Positions 23,801 to 30,719 of a DNA stretch of 64,000 nt are shown piece after piece. Source of the DNA: Sialis fuliginosa (Eukaryota; Arthropoda; Insecta; Megaloptera; Sialidae); assembly GCA_961205875.1 (NCBI GenBank), contig OY540814.1:29394151-29458150 (forward strand). The letters are read 5' to 3'. Both the position numbers and the translations under genes were made by a program. The notes below the pieces were generated by a model. It worked only from the letters and a program-made list of their open reading frames with translations. It made no database searches and was not told the DNA's origin. Position 1 is the first letter of the stretch. Every line of letters starts with the position of its first letter.

Positions 23801-24199
23801 ATGCCTGCATACAATAACCAAGAGTATTATCCTACAAAGCCTACGACATTTTCGCAAAAGACAATAGATCTTCCACCGAAACCACCAACTCCTCCGAGTA
23901 CTTATAACCAGAATGGATTGCCTTACTCTCCTGAATATGAGGAGAAGTTGCAGAACCTTCAATATAGTCCTGAATTTCTGGAAGGTAATGCATATCCTCC
24001 TCCAGATAGACCAAAATCCAGTGCTTTGTTAAACGAGGAGATGCACGCACCGTCGCCGAAGAAATACAATAGGTCTAAGAGTGAAACGCTTTTAGAAACG
24101 AACTTTGATTATTTTGATCCGTTAGAGAATGGTGAATTGCCGCATCCGATTTCTGATGCTAATAGAAGCAAAAGCCAACCTTTAGAGACTGCTATGTAA
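2687..24199 (+). CDS. bark: Bark beetle/Anakonda tricellular junction protein (10 exons, 5' end outside window)
   Basis: Joining ten exons gives 8673 nt, exactly 2891 codons with stop, and every splice phase matches. Domains by residue of this partial protein: SRCR about 27-130, 887-994 and 1708-1833; CUB-like stretches about 284-396, 1148-1247 and 1979-2100; parallel beta-helix-type repeats rich in N-x-I/G turns between them; C-type lectin domain 2394-2489; membrane segment about 2505-2527; cytoplasmic tail 2531-2890. This order of SRCR, beta-helix, lectin and single membrane pass is that of Drosophila Bark beetle/Anakonda, a roughly 3100-residue protein marking tricellular junctions, where it is needed for septate junction maturation and epithelial barrier function. 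About 200-250 N-terminal residues, including the signal peptide, are expected upstream. Family identity is from domain order and recognition; exon limits are inferred from splice motifs. Confidence 0.93.
2854..3579. other. bark intron, nothing specific seen
   Basis: About 0.7 kb of AT-rich intron between the donor of the first visible exon and the repeat starting at 3580. No coding or RNA signal recognised. Confidence 0.5.
3580..4080 (+). mobile_element. MITE with AGGTACTGGCACCAGT termini, near full length
   Basis: The termini AGGTACTGGCACCAGT and ACTGGTGCCAGTACCT are a 16-bp perfect inverted repeat spanning 501 bp. The family recurs as partial copies at 12362-12597, 17066-17166, 29697-30127, 32569-32826 and 52633-52870. 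No transposase. The target duplication is unclear; several copies are flanked by TA. It lies in the intron before the giant bark exon, 77 bp from that exon's acceptor. Confidence 0.8.
4158..10306 (+). CDS. bark: bark giant exon: SRCR1 end, SRCR2, SRCR3, CUB-like and beta-helix repeats
   Basis: A single uninterrupted 6149-nt exon. Acceptor TTTTCAG ends at 4157; donor GTAAGT begins at 10307, so the few codons that read on to the stop at 10321 are intron. It completes SRCR1 (C-H-I-G-Y, then L-C-S-G-T-E and F-D-C). SRCR2 lies at about 6650-6975 and SRCR3 at about 9110-9490. Each SRCR is followed by a W-x-G-I/L-R segment and beta-helix rungs. CUB-like stretches sit near 4841-5175, 7432-7730 and 9925-10290. 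Two beta-helix modules open with a G-x-L-x-P-G-V-x-x-x-F-x-P-x-x-G pattern (about 6430-6520 and 8910-9010). N-W-W-G or N-W-L-G motifs close modules near 6169 and 8665. Asn-glycosylation sequons are frequent, as expected of an extracellular protein. Codons are AT-rich, unlike the later exons. Confidence 0.95.
10370..10581 (+). CDS. bark: bark exon: beta-helix repeats
   Basis: A 63-bp intron precedes it, with acceptor TAATTTCAG ending at 10369. The donor GTAAGT begins at 10582. The exon completes a split Ser codon (A|GC) and encodes 70 residues of beta-helix type (RDVQHNISHSELTYNRGG...), ending on a full Arg codon, phase 0. Confidence 0.9.
10582..11295. other. bark intron, AT-rich, nothing specific seen
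   Basis: A 714-bp intron of very low GC. I see no inverted-repeat element in it and no additional exon. Confidence 0.5.
11296..11651 (+). CDS. bark: bark exon: beta-helix repeats
   Basis: Acceptor TTTTTTTAG ends at 11295 and donor GTAAGT begins at 11652. The exon starts in phase 0 (NNLVKENQGGLS) and ends two bases into a Ser codon. It carries 118 complete codons of beta-helix rungs such as HNNLFVGN, YRNYFAKN and NYIHDNRG. A TTAA-flanked repeat begins only 20 bases inside the following intron. Confidence 0.9.
11671..12352 (+). mobile_element. piggyBac-type MITE (TTAA target), copy 1
   Basis: Termini GGGGGCAGA and TCTGCCCCC are inverted repeats flanked on both sides by TTAA (11667-11670 and 12353-12356), the piggyBac target. 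It is 682 bp with no transposase. It shares long stretches with 20650-21283 (TTTACAGAAAACATTGTAAT, GACAGGACATTTGTCTGAAA). It begins 20 bases after a bark splice donor. Confidence 0.82.
12362..12597 (+). mobile_element. Partial copy of the GGTACTGGCACC MITE (3' half)
   Basis: The 3' half of the family seen at 3580-4080, sharing CCATTACTGGTTTTACTT, AATAAAGAGGTAC and the terminal TGGTACCAGTACCT. The 5' end is missing. It follows directly on the TTAA element. Confidence 0.75.
12853..12978 (+). CDS. bark: bark small exon: end of beta-helix
   Basis: Acceptor CGTTTCAG ends at 12852; donor GTAAGT begins at 12979. The 126-nt exon completes the split Ser codon and reads NYAVERDSKGTIVAGTAGQQYVDNIFFNPDNDYEILTVNKT, ending two bases into a Phe codon. 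Its F-N-P-D-N-D-Y-E pattern matches the stretch before the N-x-W-G motif in earlier modules, which supports it as a true exon despite its size. Confidence 0.88.
13095..13512 (+). mobile_element. hAT-type MITE, CAGTGGCGTAGA family, full length
   Basis: Termini CAGTGGCGTAGA and TCTACGCCACTG are inverted repeats with a perfect 8-bp target duplication AATTGAGT (13087-13094 and 13513-13520). G and C homopolymer runs sit just inside both ends. Related copies: 34652-35042 (ends shared), 45467-45892 and 54831-55180. Confidence 0.9.
13946..14197 (+). mobile_element. hAT-type MITE, CATGGGCGCCGG family
   Basis: Perfect 12-bp inverted termini CATGGGCGCCGG and CCGGCGCCCATG with the 8-bp duplication AGTGTGTT on both sides (13938-13945, 14198-14205). 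The 252-bp interior has a GGAGGGGGGTGC block near the left end and C-rich tracts further in. No coding capacity. Confidence 0.9.
14369..14545 (+). mobile_element. hAT-type MITE, CATAGGGGTCGA family
   Basis: Inverted termini CATAGGGGTCGA and TCGACCCCTATG; flanks TCTGCAAA (14361-14368) and TCTGCAAG (14546-14553) are an 8-bp duplication with one change. It is 177 bp long, with GGGGGAGGGG and CCCCCTCCCC tracts inside. Confidence 0.85.
14737..14879 (+). mobile_element. Short decayed hAT-type MITE (CAGTGGCGTACGCAGG end)
   Basis: The left end CAGTGGCGTACGCAGG is mirrored by CCTGCGTACGC near the right end. Flanks TAGATGAT and TAGATGAC look like a slightly changed 8-bp duplication. The right terminus has lost the CCACTG end. 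A 12-base G run lies inside. Confidence 0.65.
15539..16078 (+). mobile_element. GGGGTAAAAGTGAAAC repeat, copy 1
   Basis: The ends GGGTTAATTGGGGTAAAAG and TTTACCCCGCTCGACCC are imperfect inverted repeats flanked by TA. GGGGTAAAAGTGAAAC-type blocks occur near both ends. It is about 540 bp. An opposite-orientation copy lies at 30956-31526. It lies in the bark intron 140 bp before the lectin exon. A hairpin of CTCGAGTAAAA type follows at about 16102-16145. Confidence 0.7.
16219..16477 (+). CDS. bark: bark exon: N-Y-W-G motif and start of C-type lectin domain
   Basis: Acceptor TGATATAG ends at 16218, a weak pyrimidine tract with ATAG; donor GTAAGT begins at 16478. The phase agrees on both sides. 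It encodes the third module-closing H-N-Y-W-G motif, then VSGKCPPGWDQLGDTCYIY-like lectin sequence with the first two Cys pairs (from residue 2394), ending YEARDFCK in phase 0. GC content is visibly higher than in the giant exon. Confidence 0.9.
16525..16835 (+). repeat. Interspersed repeat with TTTGTGACGTCACGCC, copy 1
   Basis: About 310 bp that recur nearly unchanged at 58780-59095, including TTTTATGATGATCTTACGTG, GACGCCAAAACGCTCGCA and TGTGACGTCACGCCTATG. No clear termini. The TGACGTCA palindrome matches a CRE/ATF site; a second one occurs nearby at about 16863. Family unknown. Confidence 0.65.
17066..17166 (-). mobile_element. Fragment of the GGTACTGGCACC MITE, reverse
   Basis: The stretch TTAATTACCAAAGTCCGCAAATATAG and on to TTTTGTTTATG matches the complement of the 3' part of the element at 12362-12597. 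Both ends are missing. Confidence 0.65.
17202..17366 (+). mobile_element. hAT-type MITE, CAGTGGCGTAGTA subfamily
   Basis: Termini CAGTGGCGTAGTA and TACTACGCCACTG are perfect inverted repeats. The 8-bp duplication CTTCACCT is exact on both sides. Length 165 bp, with GGGGGGGAGG and GGGGGGGGG tracts inside each end. A related right half is at 30600-30719, and a fragment at about 27180-27245. Confidence 0.9.
17525..17726 (+). CDS. bark: bark exon: second half of C-type lectin domain
   Basis: Acceptor TTGTTACAG ends at 17524; donor GTAAGA begins at 17727. The exon starts SDNASMPYI in phase 0, continues a W-V-Q lectin core and ends C-E-T-K-S-P-F-L-C-E-I, the usual closing Cys pair of a C-type lectin fold. 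The calcium-site EPN/QPD and WND motifs of sugar-binding lectins are not seen, so sugar binding is doubtful. A mariner-type element begins 41 bases after the donor. Confidence 0.92.
17768..18153 (+). mobile_element. mariner-type MITE, CAGTCGCCTGCA family, copy 1
   Basis: Perfect inverted termini CAGTCGCCTGCA and TGCAGGCGACTG flanked by TA on both sides, typical of Tc1/mariner insertion. Length 386 bp, no transposase. It starts 41 bases after the donor of the bark lectin exon and carries an AATAAA at 18018-18023. The bark frame reads into it for about 29 codons if the intron is retained. Other copies: 28712-29105, 46793-47175, 59100-59458 and 59691-60073. Confidence 0.92.
18239..19012 (+). mobile_element. 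Foldback element, GCACAGTGCTTCCTCGTGC termini
   Basis: Two arms of about 230 bp (18239-18470 and about 18775-19012) are inverted copies of each other; both ends read AATGCACAGTGCTTCCTCGT in opposite directions. The interior (18490-18770) carries sequence also found at 52876-53330 and, reversed, at 60222-60600 (AACATGTGTCGTTCTTGAGA). Left-arm fragments occur at 50498-50545 and 53790-54060. No protein coding seen. Confidence 0.8.
19394..19954 (+). mobile_element. hAT-type MITE, CAGTGCCGGCTTTAG family, copy 1
   Basis: The ends CAGTACCGACTTAAG and CTTAAGTCCGGCACTG-like (TTAAGTCCGGCACTG) are imperfect inverted repeats; the 8-bp flanks GTGCTACA and GTTTTACA agree in six places. Length 561 bp with a G run at the left end. 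Other copies: 38887-39453, 44913-45460 and 55250-55620. AT-rich interior without coding. Confidence 0.78.
20275..20537 (+). CDS. bark: bark exon: transmembrane segment and juxtamembrane tail
   Basis: Acceptor TTGGTGTAG ends at 20274; donor GTGAGT begins at 20538. The first two bases complete an Asp codon. The exon encodes the only strong membrane helix (VAAIAVMGVLAGALVLIIAA, residues about 2505-2527), then a C-W-C-C palmitoylation-like cluster and a basic stop-transfer run KNKKRQEQRLQRR. Ser-rich tail follows (SIRQSLHSLRS), to a full Met codon. Confidence 0.92.
20650..21283 (+). mobile_element. piggyBac-type MITE (TTAA target), copy 2
   Basis: Same family as 11671-12352. TTAA flanks at 20646-20649 and 21284-21287; right end TCTGCCCCC preserved, left end decayed to AGGGGCA. 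It carries several small deletions relative to copy 1. It lies 113 bp after the donor of the bark membrane exon. Confidence 0.78.
21698..21894 (+). mobile_element. hAT-type MITE, CATAGACATAGAGC family
   Basis: Inverted termini CATAGACATAGAGCGTGGACC and GGTCCATGCTCTATGTCTATG (two differences) with an exact 8-bp duplication ATCTGCAT (21690-21697 and 21895-21902). Length 197 bp. Single copy in the window. Confidence 0.85.
21957..22200 (-). mobile_element. Rearranged copy of the CAGAGGCGGATT MITE
   Basis: Reverse-orientation match to 1279-1606: GGCGCCCCTCCCTT, then AGTAGGTGCATATAGGGACTTACTGAC, then AGGCACGTGCCTAGTTTGCC and TAATCCGC. Termini are partly lost. Confidence 0.75.
22347..22640 (+). CDS. 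bark: bark exon: cytoplasmic tail
   Basis: Acceptor TAATTACAG ends at 22346. The donor is GTTAGA at 22641, weaker than the others but in phase 0 on both sides. It encodes 98 residues (STRSTDTLTKGS... to RAESVQ) rich in Ser, Asn, Asp and Tyr, without a folded domain. Several S/T-rich stretches suggest phosphorylation, which is an inference. Confidence 0.88.
22641..23554. other. bark intron with a GCCGCCCTGGG repeat trace
   Basis: A 914-bp intron. Around 22730-22790 three G/C blocks (GCCGCCCTGGG, GCCGTTCTGGGC, GCCGCCCCTGT) recall the inner ends of the CAGTGCCGGC hAT-type family, but no inverted partner is clear. The rest is AT-rich with no recognisable feature. Confidence 0.4.
23555..24199 (+). 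CDS. bark: bark last exon: cytoplasmic C-terminus ending ETAM
   Basis: Acceptor CTTTTAG ends at 23554; the reading frame runs to the TAA at 24197-24199. It encodes 214 residues, with a Pro-rich patch (DLPPKPPTPPSTY), repeated Tyr/Pro segments (EYYPTKP, PYSPEYEEKLQ) and two RSKS motifs. The last four residues, ETAM, fit a class I PDZ ligand (S/T-x-hydrophobic at the end). Pro-rich and PDZ-ligand motifs would suit a scaffold-binding junction protein; binding itself is not shown by the sequence. Confidence 0.92.
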   Translation, partial: ETAASEDTPIIHSQHRPYAEFPPSEYYNTDTLPMNSSLGKSNSTLDQNILDDTLPMEETPYGSAMYGVDRPRMNFLQELKNKMPAYNNQEYYPTKPTTFSQKTIDLPPKPPTPPSTYNQNGLPYSPEYEEKLQNLQYSPEFLEGNAYPPPDRPKSSALLNEEMHAPSPKKYNRSKSETLLETNFDYFDPLENGELPHPISDANRSKSQPLETAM

Positions 24200-24443
24200 A
24201 ATATCAATACCCAAGTGCTTTTCTAATAATTAATTAGGGTCTATTCAAAGATAAAGTTATTCATATTGCTTTTTTTGTTGTTGTTACCGATTTTTTTAAT
24301 TTTTACATATGTTTTAGTACTAGTTAAAAGAAGATTTTTAACGGTACTTAAAAATCGAAAAGAAAATTTCCCCCCAAAAATACCGACTTTTTTTTTTAAA
24401 TGAAATATCTCAAAAAATATCAAAGATAGCGTAAAAATACAAG

Positions 24444-24982
24444 GGATCAATTTTGTAGGAAAATGTATATAATTTATTTAAAAAAATATTTTGCTGCACA
24501 AAACTTTTGTTTAAATATATTTTTTTTATTTATAAAATTTTACTGAAAATTTGAGGCACATGTAAACTCTGAATTTTAAAAATAAAAATATATGTTGTAG
24601 ATTAATCGTTCCTGAGTATGTGGCACTTTGAAAATTTATGGACATATGAAAACTTTATGAAATATTAATTTTTTTAGGTAATGACGCGCGAGTATTAATA
24701 GAGTCGATAATATAGCATTTTAGCGCGCTAAGACTCGCGCGTCGTTACCTAAAAAATTAATATTTCATAAAGTTTTCATATTTTCATAAATTTTCAAAGA
24801 GCTACATACTCAGGAATGATTAAGCTACAACAAATATTTTTATTTTTAAAATTCAGAGTTGACATGTGCCTCAAATTTTCAGTTCAATTTTATAAATAAA
24901 AAAAAATATATTTAAACAAAAGTTTTGTGCAGCAAAATATTTTTTTAAATAAATTATATACATTTTCCTACAAAATTGATCC
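24444..24982 (+). repeat. Long foldback downstream of bark: two 250-bp arms, 39-bp loop
   Basis: Left arm 24444-24693 and right arm 24733-24982 are near-perfect inverted copies (GGATCAATTTTGTAGGAAAA pairs with TTTTCCTACAAAATTGATCC; AGGTAATGACGCGCGAGT with ACTCGCGCGTCGTTACCT). The loop is 24694-24732 and ends in a small TAGCGCGCTA palindrome. It starts 244 bp after the bark stop codon, so it may be part of the bark 3' UTR. AATAAA signals occur within it (24581, 24895, 24948) and just after it (25026). Confidence 0.88.
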
Positions 24983-25025
24983 TTTTTATTTTTAGACTGG
25001 TGTCTTATAAGCTTAATTATGATTA

Positions 25026-25031
25026 AATAAA
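25026..25031 (+). terminator. bark: Candidate bark poly(A) signal after the foldback
   Basis: A canonical AATAAA, 827 bp after the bark stop and 44 bp beyond the foldback. Earlier AATAAA hexamers at 24581, 24895 and 24948 lie inside the arms. Which one is used decides whether the hairpin is in the mRNA; the sequence does not tell. Confidence 0.3.
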
Positions 25032-25340
25032 AAAACATTATCTATGGATAGATTCTTTTCCTTTTCGTTTAAAGTAGTGTGCGTTTTAAGACACTATGGT
25101 TGTGATTTCTTTGTTAGTGTTTGTTTAACAATTTTATTAATGACAATCGTTATTGCAGTGTTGCTTTAGTGGACTTGCTAATAGACAATTTTATAAATTA
25201 ATTATATTTACAATTTTTTGTATTATGTGAAAATTTTATAAGAAGAGTTTTCTCTTGATTGACTGGTTTCAATGTTACAAATGATTAATGCACATAATCT
25301 TATTGTATACTTTAAGTTTTTTCCAAGATGAATGAGTTAG

Positions 25341-25835
25341 CAGGGCTGTAACTACCACCGGGGCAGCTGGGGCTGTGCCCCGGGGCCCCCAAGCAAAGGG
25401 AGGCCCCGAAAAAGGACAGTATTTTTTTACGAAATCGGATTTAAAAAAACTGAATTAAACTCATTTTAATTTAACACTGATTGTGAGAAAATTTTTCAAA
25501 AACAAAAACTCGAAAAAAATAATTGTTTAATACATTTATAAAATTATCTAAAAAATTTATAAAAAAATAATTTTTATTAATTTTAAATGTGTTTTTTAGC
25601 CGTTTTGACTTGGAACTTGTACAAAAAATTTCGCTAATATGACTGCACTATAAATCGAGTTTTATGCAGCTCGATATGAGAAATTATTTGTTTTTTAAAA
25701 AAAAAATTTACTGGTGTAGTTTTCATTGTTTACAAAAAATATCAATAATTAAAATTTGAAATAATTCACATTTTTATTGAATAACTTATTTTTTCGAAAA
25801 TAATTGAGGCCCCCGAGCTTCTAGTTACGGCCCTG
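25341..25835 (+). mobile_element. hAT-type MITE, CAGGGCTGTAACTA family
   Basis: Termini CAGGGCTGTAACTA and TAGTTACGGCCCTG are inverted repeats (one change), with an exact 8-bp duplication TGAGTTAG on both sides. Length 495 bp, GC-rich at the left inner end (GGGGCAGCTGGGGCTG), AT-rich elsewhere. A related left end is seen at 31560-31620. Confidence 0.88.
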
Positions 25836-26095
25836 TGAGTTAGGTGTCTTTCATATATGATAAACTTGGCCTCTCGTAGCAATATCGTAAGAATAATTTA
25901 CAATGGACTTGAAACACAATAGCGTTTAAAATAAAAGAGTATTTAATTGATATTTACTCTTCTCACTTAATCTGAATCAGTGAAAAAAAAAAGATCAAAA
26001 TGCTCTTTGTTATTATCATTTATATTTTAGCTCAAATATAGTATGTATGAGAGAGAGAAAATGAAAATACTAAATTGGTTACTTAAATGTGGTTT

Positions 26096-26281
26096 CTTAG
26101 TCACTTAAACTAAAAATATACACCTTAACCACCTTAATCGACATGTGTTTCGACTTCACAAGAAGTCCTCATCAGGAGTCTAACAGTTCCAGACTGAGGA
26201 CTTCTTGTGAAATAGAAACACGTGTCGAGTGACATTGGTTTATTGTGGTTAAGGTGTATATTTTTAGTTTAAGTGACTTAA
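26096..26281 (+). repeat. Inverted-repeat element around a GAAGTCCTCATCAGG hairpin
   Basis: Outer arms TTAGTCACTTAAACTAAAAA and TTTTTAGTTTAAGTGACTTAA pair, followed by a TATACACCTTAACCAC / GTGGTTAAGGTGTATA pairing. Inside, CGACATGTGTTTCGACTTCACAAGAAGTCC and its complement form a second hairpin. About 186 bp. It is a MITE-like foldback of unknown class. Confidence 0.7.
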
Positions 26282-28060
26282 CTTTGTTATAGGTTTTAAT
26301 CTACGGTACGGGACACTAATACGCGTCCGGCACTTGACATTTTTTTTTAATAACATCTTCTGACCACTGCCATTTGAATTTTGTATGCTCAAATACCGAT
26401 TTTGCCTGAATATTCGTTCGTTTTTTATATTTAAGAAATATTTGAGTTAAAATATTTATGACTAATATTTTTTTTAAATAAAATTATAATTTTTCGGATG
26501 TGCTATTTGTAAATTATGAGAAGCAATTCTAATGTTTCGTATTAGTAATTATATAATATATGTAGTTTTATTTATTTTAAATTAAAATGTGCCCTTCCAA
26601 GTCAGCTAACTACGTTGATCCGGCCCTGGCAGCTGTGATTACAAGACGAGTGATATATTTTTAGTAAGAAAATATTTCGTTTTGTTAGGTTATATAAAAT
26701 ATATATTATAGGATAACAGTTCGAAATTGTGGTATTTATTTAACAAAATATCGTAGGGGTAAATGAATAAAAACATTTTTTGTTCAGAGGGTCAAAATGT
26801 CAATAACTAGATAGATTGATTTTTTTTTAAATCAAACTTTGATAAAATGTTTTCTTTAAAAAATTATTTTATAAAATCTAGTACACTTACAGATGTTCAG
26901 ATGGTTTTAAAAACTGCTCTATTTTATACCCTTTCGAAAAACCTTCCATAATACCTACATGAATTGGTTATTTTTATTAAAAAATTCACTTTTATCACAG
27001 AATAAGTAAGATTTTTATATTTTTCCAGTGAGTCGATCGTAGTATGCTATTCTAAATAAATCATTAAAAACGTACTTTTAAAACATTTTTTATACTTGAG
27101 TATAAAAAAATATTTGAAAAGTATCACGTTTTTAATGACTTATTTAATTTTCATTTTTTAAAATATTTTTTCGAAATATATGCTTTTTTAGAATACTGAA
27201 TATTTCGGGTGGGGACCCCCCCCCCTCCGTTACCTCGTCTTTGCCCTACTGTACTTGAATGTTTTTTGTTCCTTCTGAAAGAAATAAAATTTGATATTTT
27301 CTAGTCATATTTGTAAATGACTAAATTGAGGTTATATTTTTTTCGAAATTTAATAATAATAAATATAACAAAATCGAGCTAGTTCTGTCCTATGTTTATA
27401 GCATGTTAGAATAAGTTTTGATAAATTTGTAAATATTTATATTAAAATAAAATTGTATGTTTTGTAATTTTATAGAGTATATTTTATATAAAAAAAAGGT
27501 AGGAACTAAAATAAAAATAATTATTTATTTCTAATTTTAGTTCTTATTTTTTAATTTGTTTATATTGTATTTTGTATATGAAAATAAGTCGAAAAATCGA
27601 TCAAAGTGCAATTGTTCAAATTCACCGTCCTATATCAAAGATTTATAGAAAAGAAGATTGTATTTAAATAAATTATATATTTACAAAATAACTGATCAAA
27701 AAAATGTAACAAATATTTGTAAAAAACAGATCTCAAATAAATAATAATAAACAAATAAATATATTTTGAGTATTTTTAGATTACGAAGTGATGAATCATT
27801 AACCTCCCCCCCCCTCCCTTCGACCCCATGTGCCCACATCTTCATCTAGTTTCTTTCAGTATATATAATGCATATTATTACAATTTTAATAAATTTATTT
27901 CGTCATATATTTTAATTGCATAAGTATATTATTATGCAACTGTATATACAGCGTTGTAAAATATTAGTAGTGGTGATGTAAGTGCTTCTTTTTGAGAGAA
28001 AAAGTGTATAATATCATATATTAAATATACTAGTATGTTTAATATATGATAATTACATAT
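26282..28060. other. Intergenic AT-rich stretch, a few repeat fragments
   Basis: No gene seen. About 27180-27245 resembles the right end of the CAGTGGCGTAGTA hAT-type element (TAGAATACTGAATATTTCGGG then a C run). A 10-base C run occurs near 27805. Confidence 0.45.
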
Positions 28061-28073
28061 TACTATGTCAGTT

Positions 28074-28545
28074 CAAAAAGAATCAGCCAACTTTAAACTA
28101 TAACTTCGGCTCTAATGAAGTTTTTACATTTAATTACAGTAATAATCAAAATGAAAAAAAATCTAGTTATAGTTTAAAGTTGGCTGATTCTTTTTGTTTT
28201 TGATTTATTCTGATTGAACAATTAGTTTCCGAGAAAAAAAATTCACAAATATACGAAGTTATCGCTATTTTTAAAGTTAAAATATTTTTTATCTTCAAAA
28301 CTATTGATTTAAAAAAAAAAGTTTATGAGACAAAAAATGTTCATTTTAATCCAATGAAGCTTACATAATTTTTTCAGATTTTTTAACGCAGATTTAGATT
28401 TATTAAACGAAAAAATGTGTGTACCTATTGAAGGACCGCATAAAAAAATATCATGTAAATAGAATTTGATAAAATCGTTTTTAGTCACTAGAACGTCGAT
28501 TGGTCGGTTAGTGTACTCGAAATAGCCGTAATCTGTTCGCCTACT
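28074..28545 (+). mobile_element. Repeat starting with an AATCAGCCAACTTTAAACTATAA hairpin, copy 1
   Basis: The arms 28074-28104 and 28166-28196 are inverted copies (AAAAAGAATCAGCCAACTTT). The sequence that follows, to about 28545, recurs at 61445-61717 and 62307-62390, where it is split by another element. Shared words include TTGAACAATTAGTTTCCGAG and ACTAGAACGTCGATTGGTCG. Confidence 0.7.
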
Positions 28546-28711
28546 AGGGCTTTGCGGTAAGTGAGGGGAGGTCGAACTAATTGAGGGCCTAATAATTTTT
28601 CTTTTATTTTGTGTGGGAGTAAAAAAATCTTCAATGAGACCTCATTTTTGCGTGCTTTAAAATATCAACCCTAGTTATCTATACTCATGGGATGAGAAAA
28701 CCCCTAATGTA

Positions 28712-29105
28712 CAGTCGCCTGCAGAACTCGTCTGGCACCCTAAAGGCTAGAATCGCTTACAACAGATTCCAAATTTAAAGACAAACATCATCGGTTATCT
28801 TTTTCTATCAAGTTTAATATATTTAAATACTAAAATTCGGAATATCAAATATTAATTGCCACAAAAGTTACGTATATAATTTTCAATAGATTACATAATG
28901 ATTGAATTGCAAATATATATGAGTACCTATGTATTATATACGAAGAGTAGTTCTTTATCTAGCAAATGAATTTCTAAATATCTGTCTTTGTTTGATACAT
29001 GGAGAAATGATTTAAATATTATAATTGCACAAATGGGAGGAGCCTACTAAGTTTGTGATAAACGAAAATGAATACAAACTGCAAGACCATTAATGCAGGT
29101 GACTG
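28712..29105 (-). mobile_element. mariner-type MITE, CAGTCGCCTGCA family, copy 2
   Basis: Inverted termini CAGTCGCCTGCA and TGCAGGTGACTG between TA dinucleotides, reverse orientation relative to 17768-18153 and alike along its length. No coding. Confidence 0.9.
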
Positions 29106-29657
29106 TACATATATATATGACAGTGGCGCCGATAAATTTATTTTTCATACATTAAAATTAGTATTCTGGTAATTTCTCCATTTTTTCAAACTATGTACCT
29201 CTTTCCGACGCACGCATGTTTACATATATATAAACATATCTGTATATATGTAACACATTCAGGTATATCAGATAGAGAGAGAGAGAATGAATGAGATGAA
29301 GGGAGAGGACGCAATACCCCCAATTGTCCAACATATCGATTGCTTGGTGACTTTACTACCTATCTACACTAAAATTGGATTATTTCAGGTCGCGAAATTT
29401 TATTGTTTAAAAATTCACCCGTAAAATGTTGTAAACGATTGTTTTTAACCCATTAACGCCCCCCACTTGTGTACACCTCATTTGATAATTCGTGTTACTT
29501 TCTATGGATATTAATTCACAATATTTTCTTAAAAATCAGATGCTAGTAGTGCAACAAACAAAATCTGTTAACGTTATTAGTTTCATGAGTGTTTTAAACG
29601 TGTTTTAATTGATGCCAATTATTTGTATATGAATAGAAGCATGTGATATGCTAGTAT

Positions 29658-29700
29658 ATAATATATAATATATATATATATATTATATATTATATATTTA
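29658..29700. repeat. AT/TA microsatellite
   Basis: A run of TATA and ATAT units with short interruptions. It abuts the truncated 5' end of the element at 29697. Confidence 0.8.
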
Positions 29701-30127
29701 ATTACCAAAGTCCACAAATATAGTTTGTTTTTTAAATTATGGCCTTTTATTTTGTTTATGTTTTTTCTCCAGTAATGGATAAAGTAAAACCAGTAATGAG
29801 CACGCAGTGATGGACACTTGCTAATGATTACAAAGTACTACAACACAAAAGATATAAAAGAAAGAATCTTATTTGAAACAATGTAAAGCAGTTGCTATGA
29901 TAATATAATAATTAATAAATAAATTATACTAATAATTAGTTTAAATGTCCACCATATTGACACCTATGGGCCGATTGTCATCAAATCACGCTGTAAGACA
30001 GTTAAATGTATATAGATTAATATTCAGAAATGGTCGTAATCAAATATCAACACATATTTCTAATTCAGTACATTTAATTAAAAAATAACCATTACTGGCG
30101 TCATATCCACGACTGGTGCCAGTACCT
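29697..30127 (+). mobile_element. Composite copy of the GGTACTGGCACC MITE
   Basis: It carries both the AATTACCAAAGTCC...TTTTACTGGTTATGAGC-like arm and the ACATTTAACTG block of 3580-4080, and ends ACTGGTGCCAGTACCT at 30127. The outer left terminus is lost next to an AT microsatellite. Confidence 0.7.
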
Positions 30128-30514
30128 TATCTATTTTTAAATACATAGATAAAAAAAAACCTGAAAAATGCGTTTGAATTTCCTTTACAAAAATAAATGA
30201 GTACAATTTTTAAATTATTATGTTCTTTACGAAATCAATAAATGTTTTACAAAATTGTAAAAAAAGAGTCTATAGTAGCCATGTTGCTTGAACTGGAAGG
30301 GCTTGTCGGGTATTAAAATAGACAATTACCAAGGGACGCATAACGTGATTCCCAAAATAAAAGCTATGGCTCACTGGGGGGCCGTCAACTAACTTTAAAT
30401 TAATTTAAATCTATGTTTAATTGAAACACATAACTAAAATTTACAAATAGCTGTGAGAGTTAAATAGCGACAGATCTCTACAAATTAAATAGAATCATAT
30501 GGAATGGTCTACAC

Positions 30515-30719
30515 CAGTGGTCACCAAACTTTTCGAGAAACGGGCCGGATCGAATTTTTTTTAAACATAAGAAAGTTCGGTGATACTTAATAAATATGAG
30601 TTAAATTTTTTGAAGTTATCTTGAACTAATATTTTACCAGAACATAAGTTTTTTTAAGAACACTGAATATTTCGGGAGGAGTTTCGACCCCCCCCCCCCC
30701 TCCCGTTACTACGCCACTG
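30515..30719 (+). mobile_element. Hybrid hAT-type element (CAGTGGTCACCAAAC end, TACGCCACTG end)
   Basis: The left end CAGTGGTCACCAAACTTTTC differs from the right half, which closely follows the 17202-17366 element (TATGAGTTAAATTTTTTGAAG, GTTTTTTTAAGAACA) and ends TACTACGCCACTG after a 14-base C run. Flanks show no 8-bp duplication. It may be a fusion of two related elements. Confidence 0.55.
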
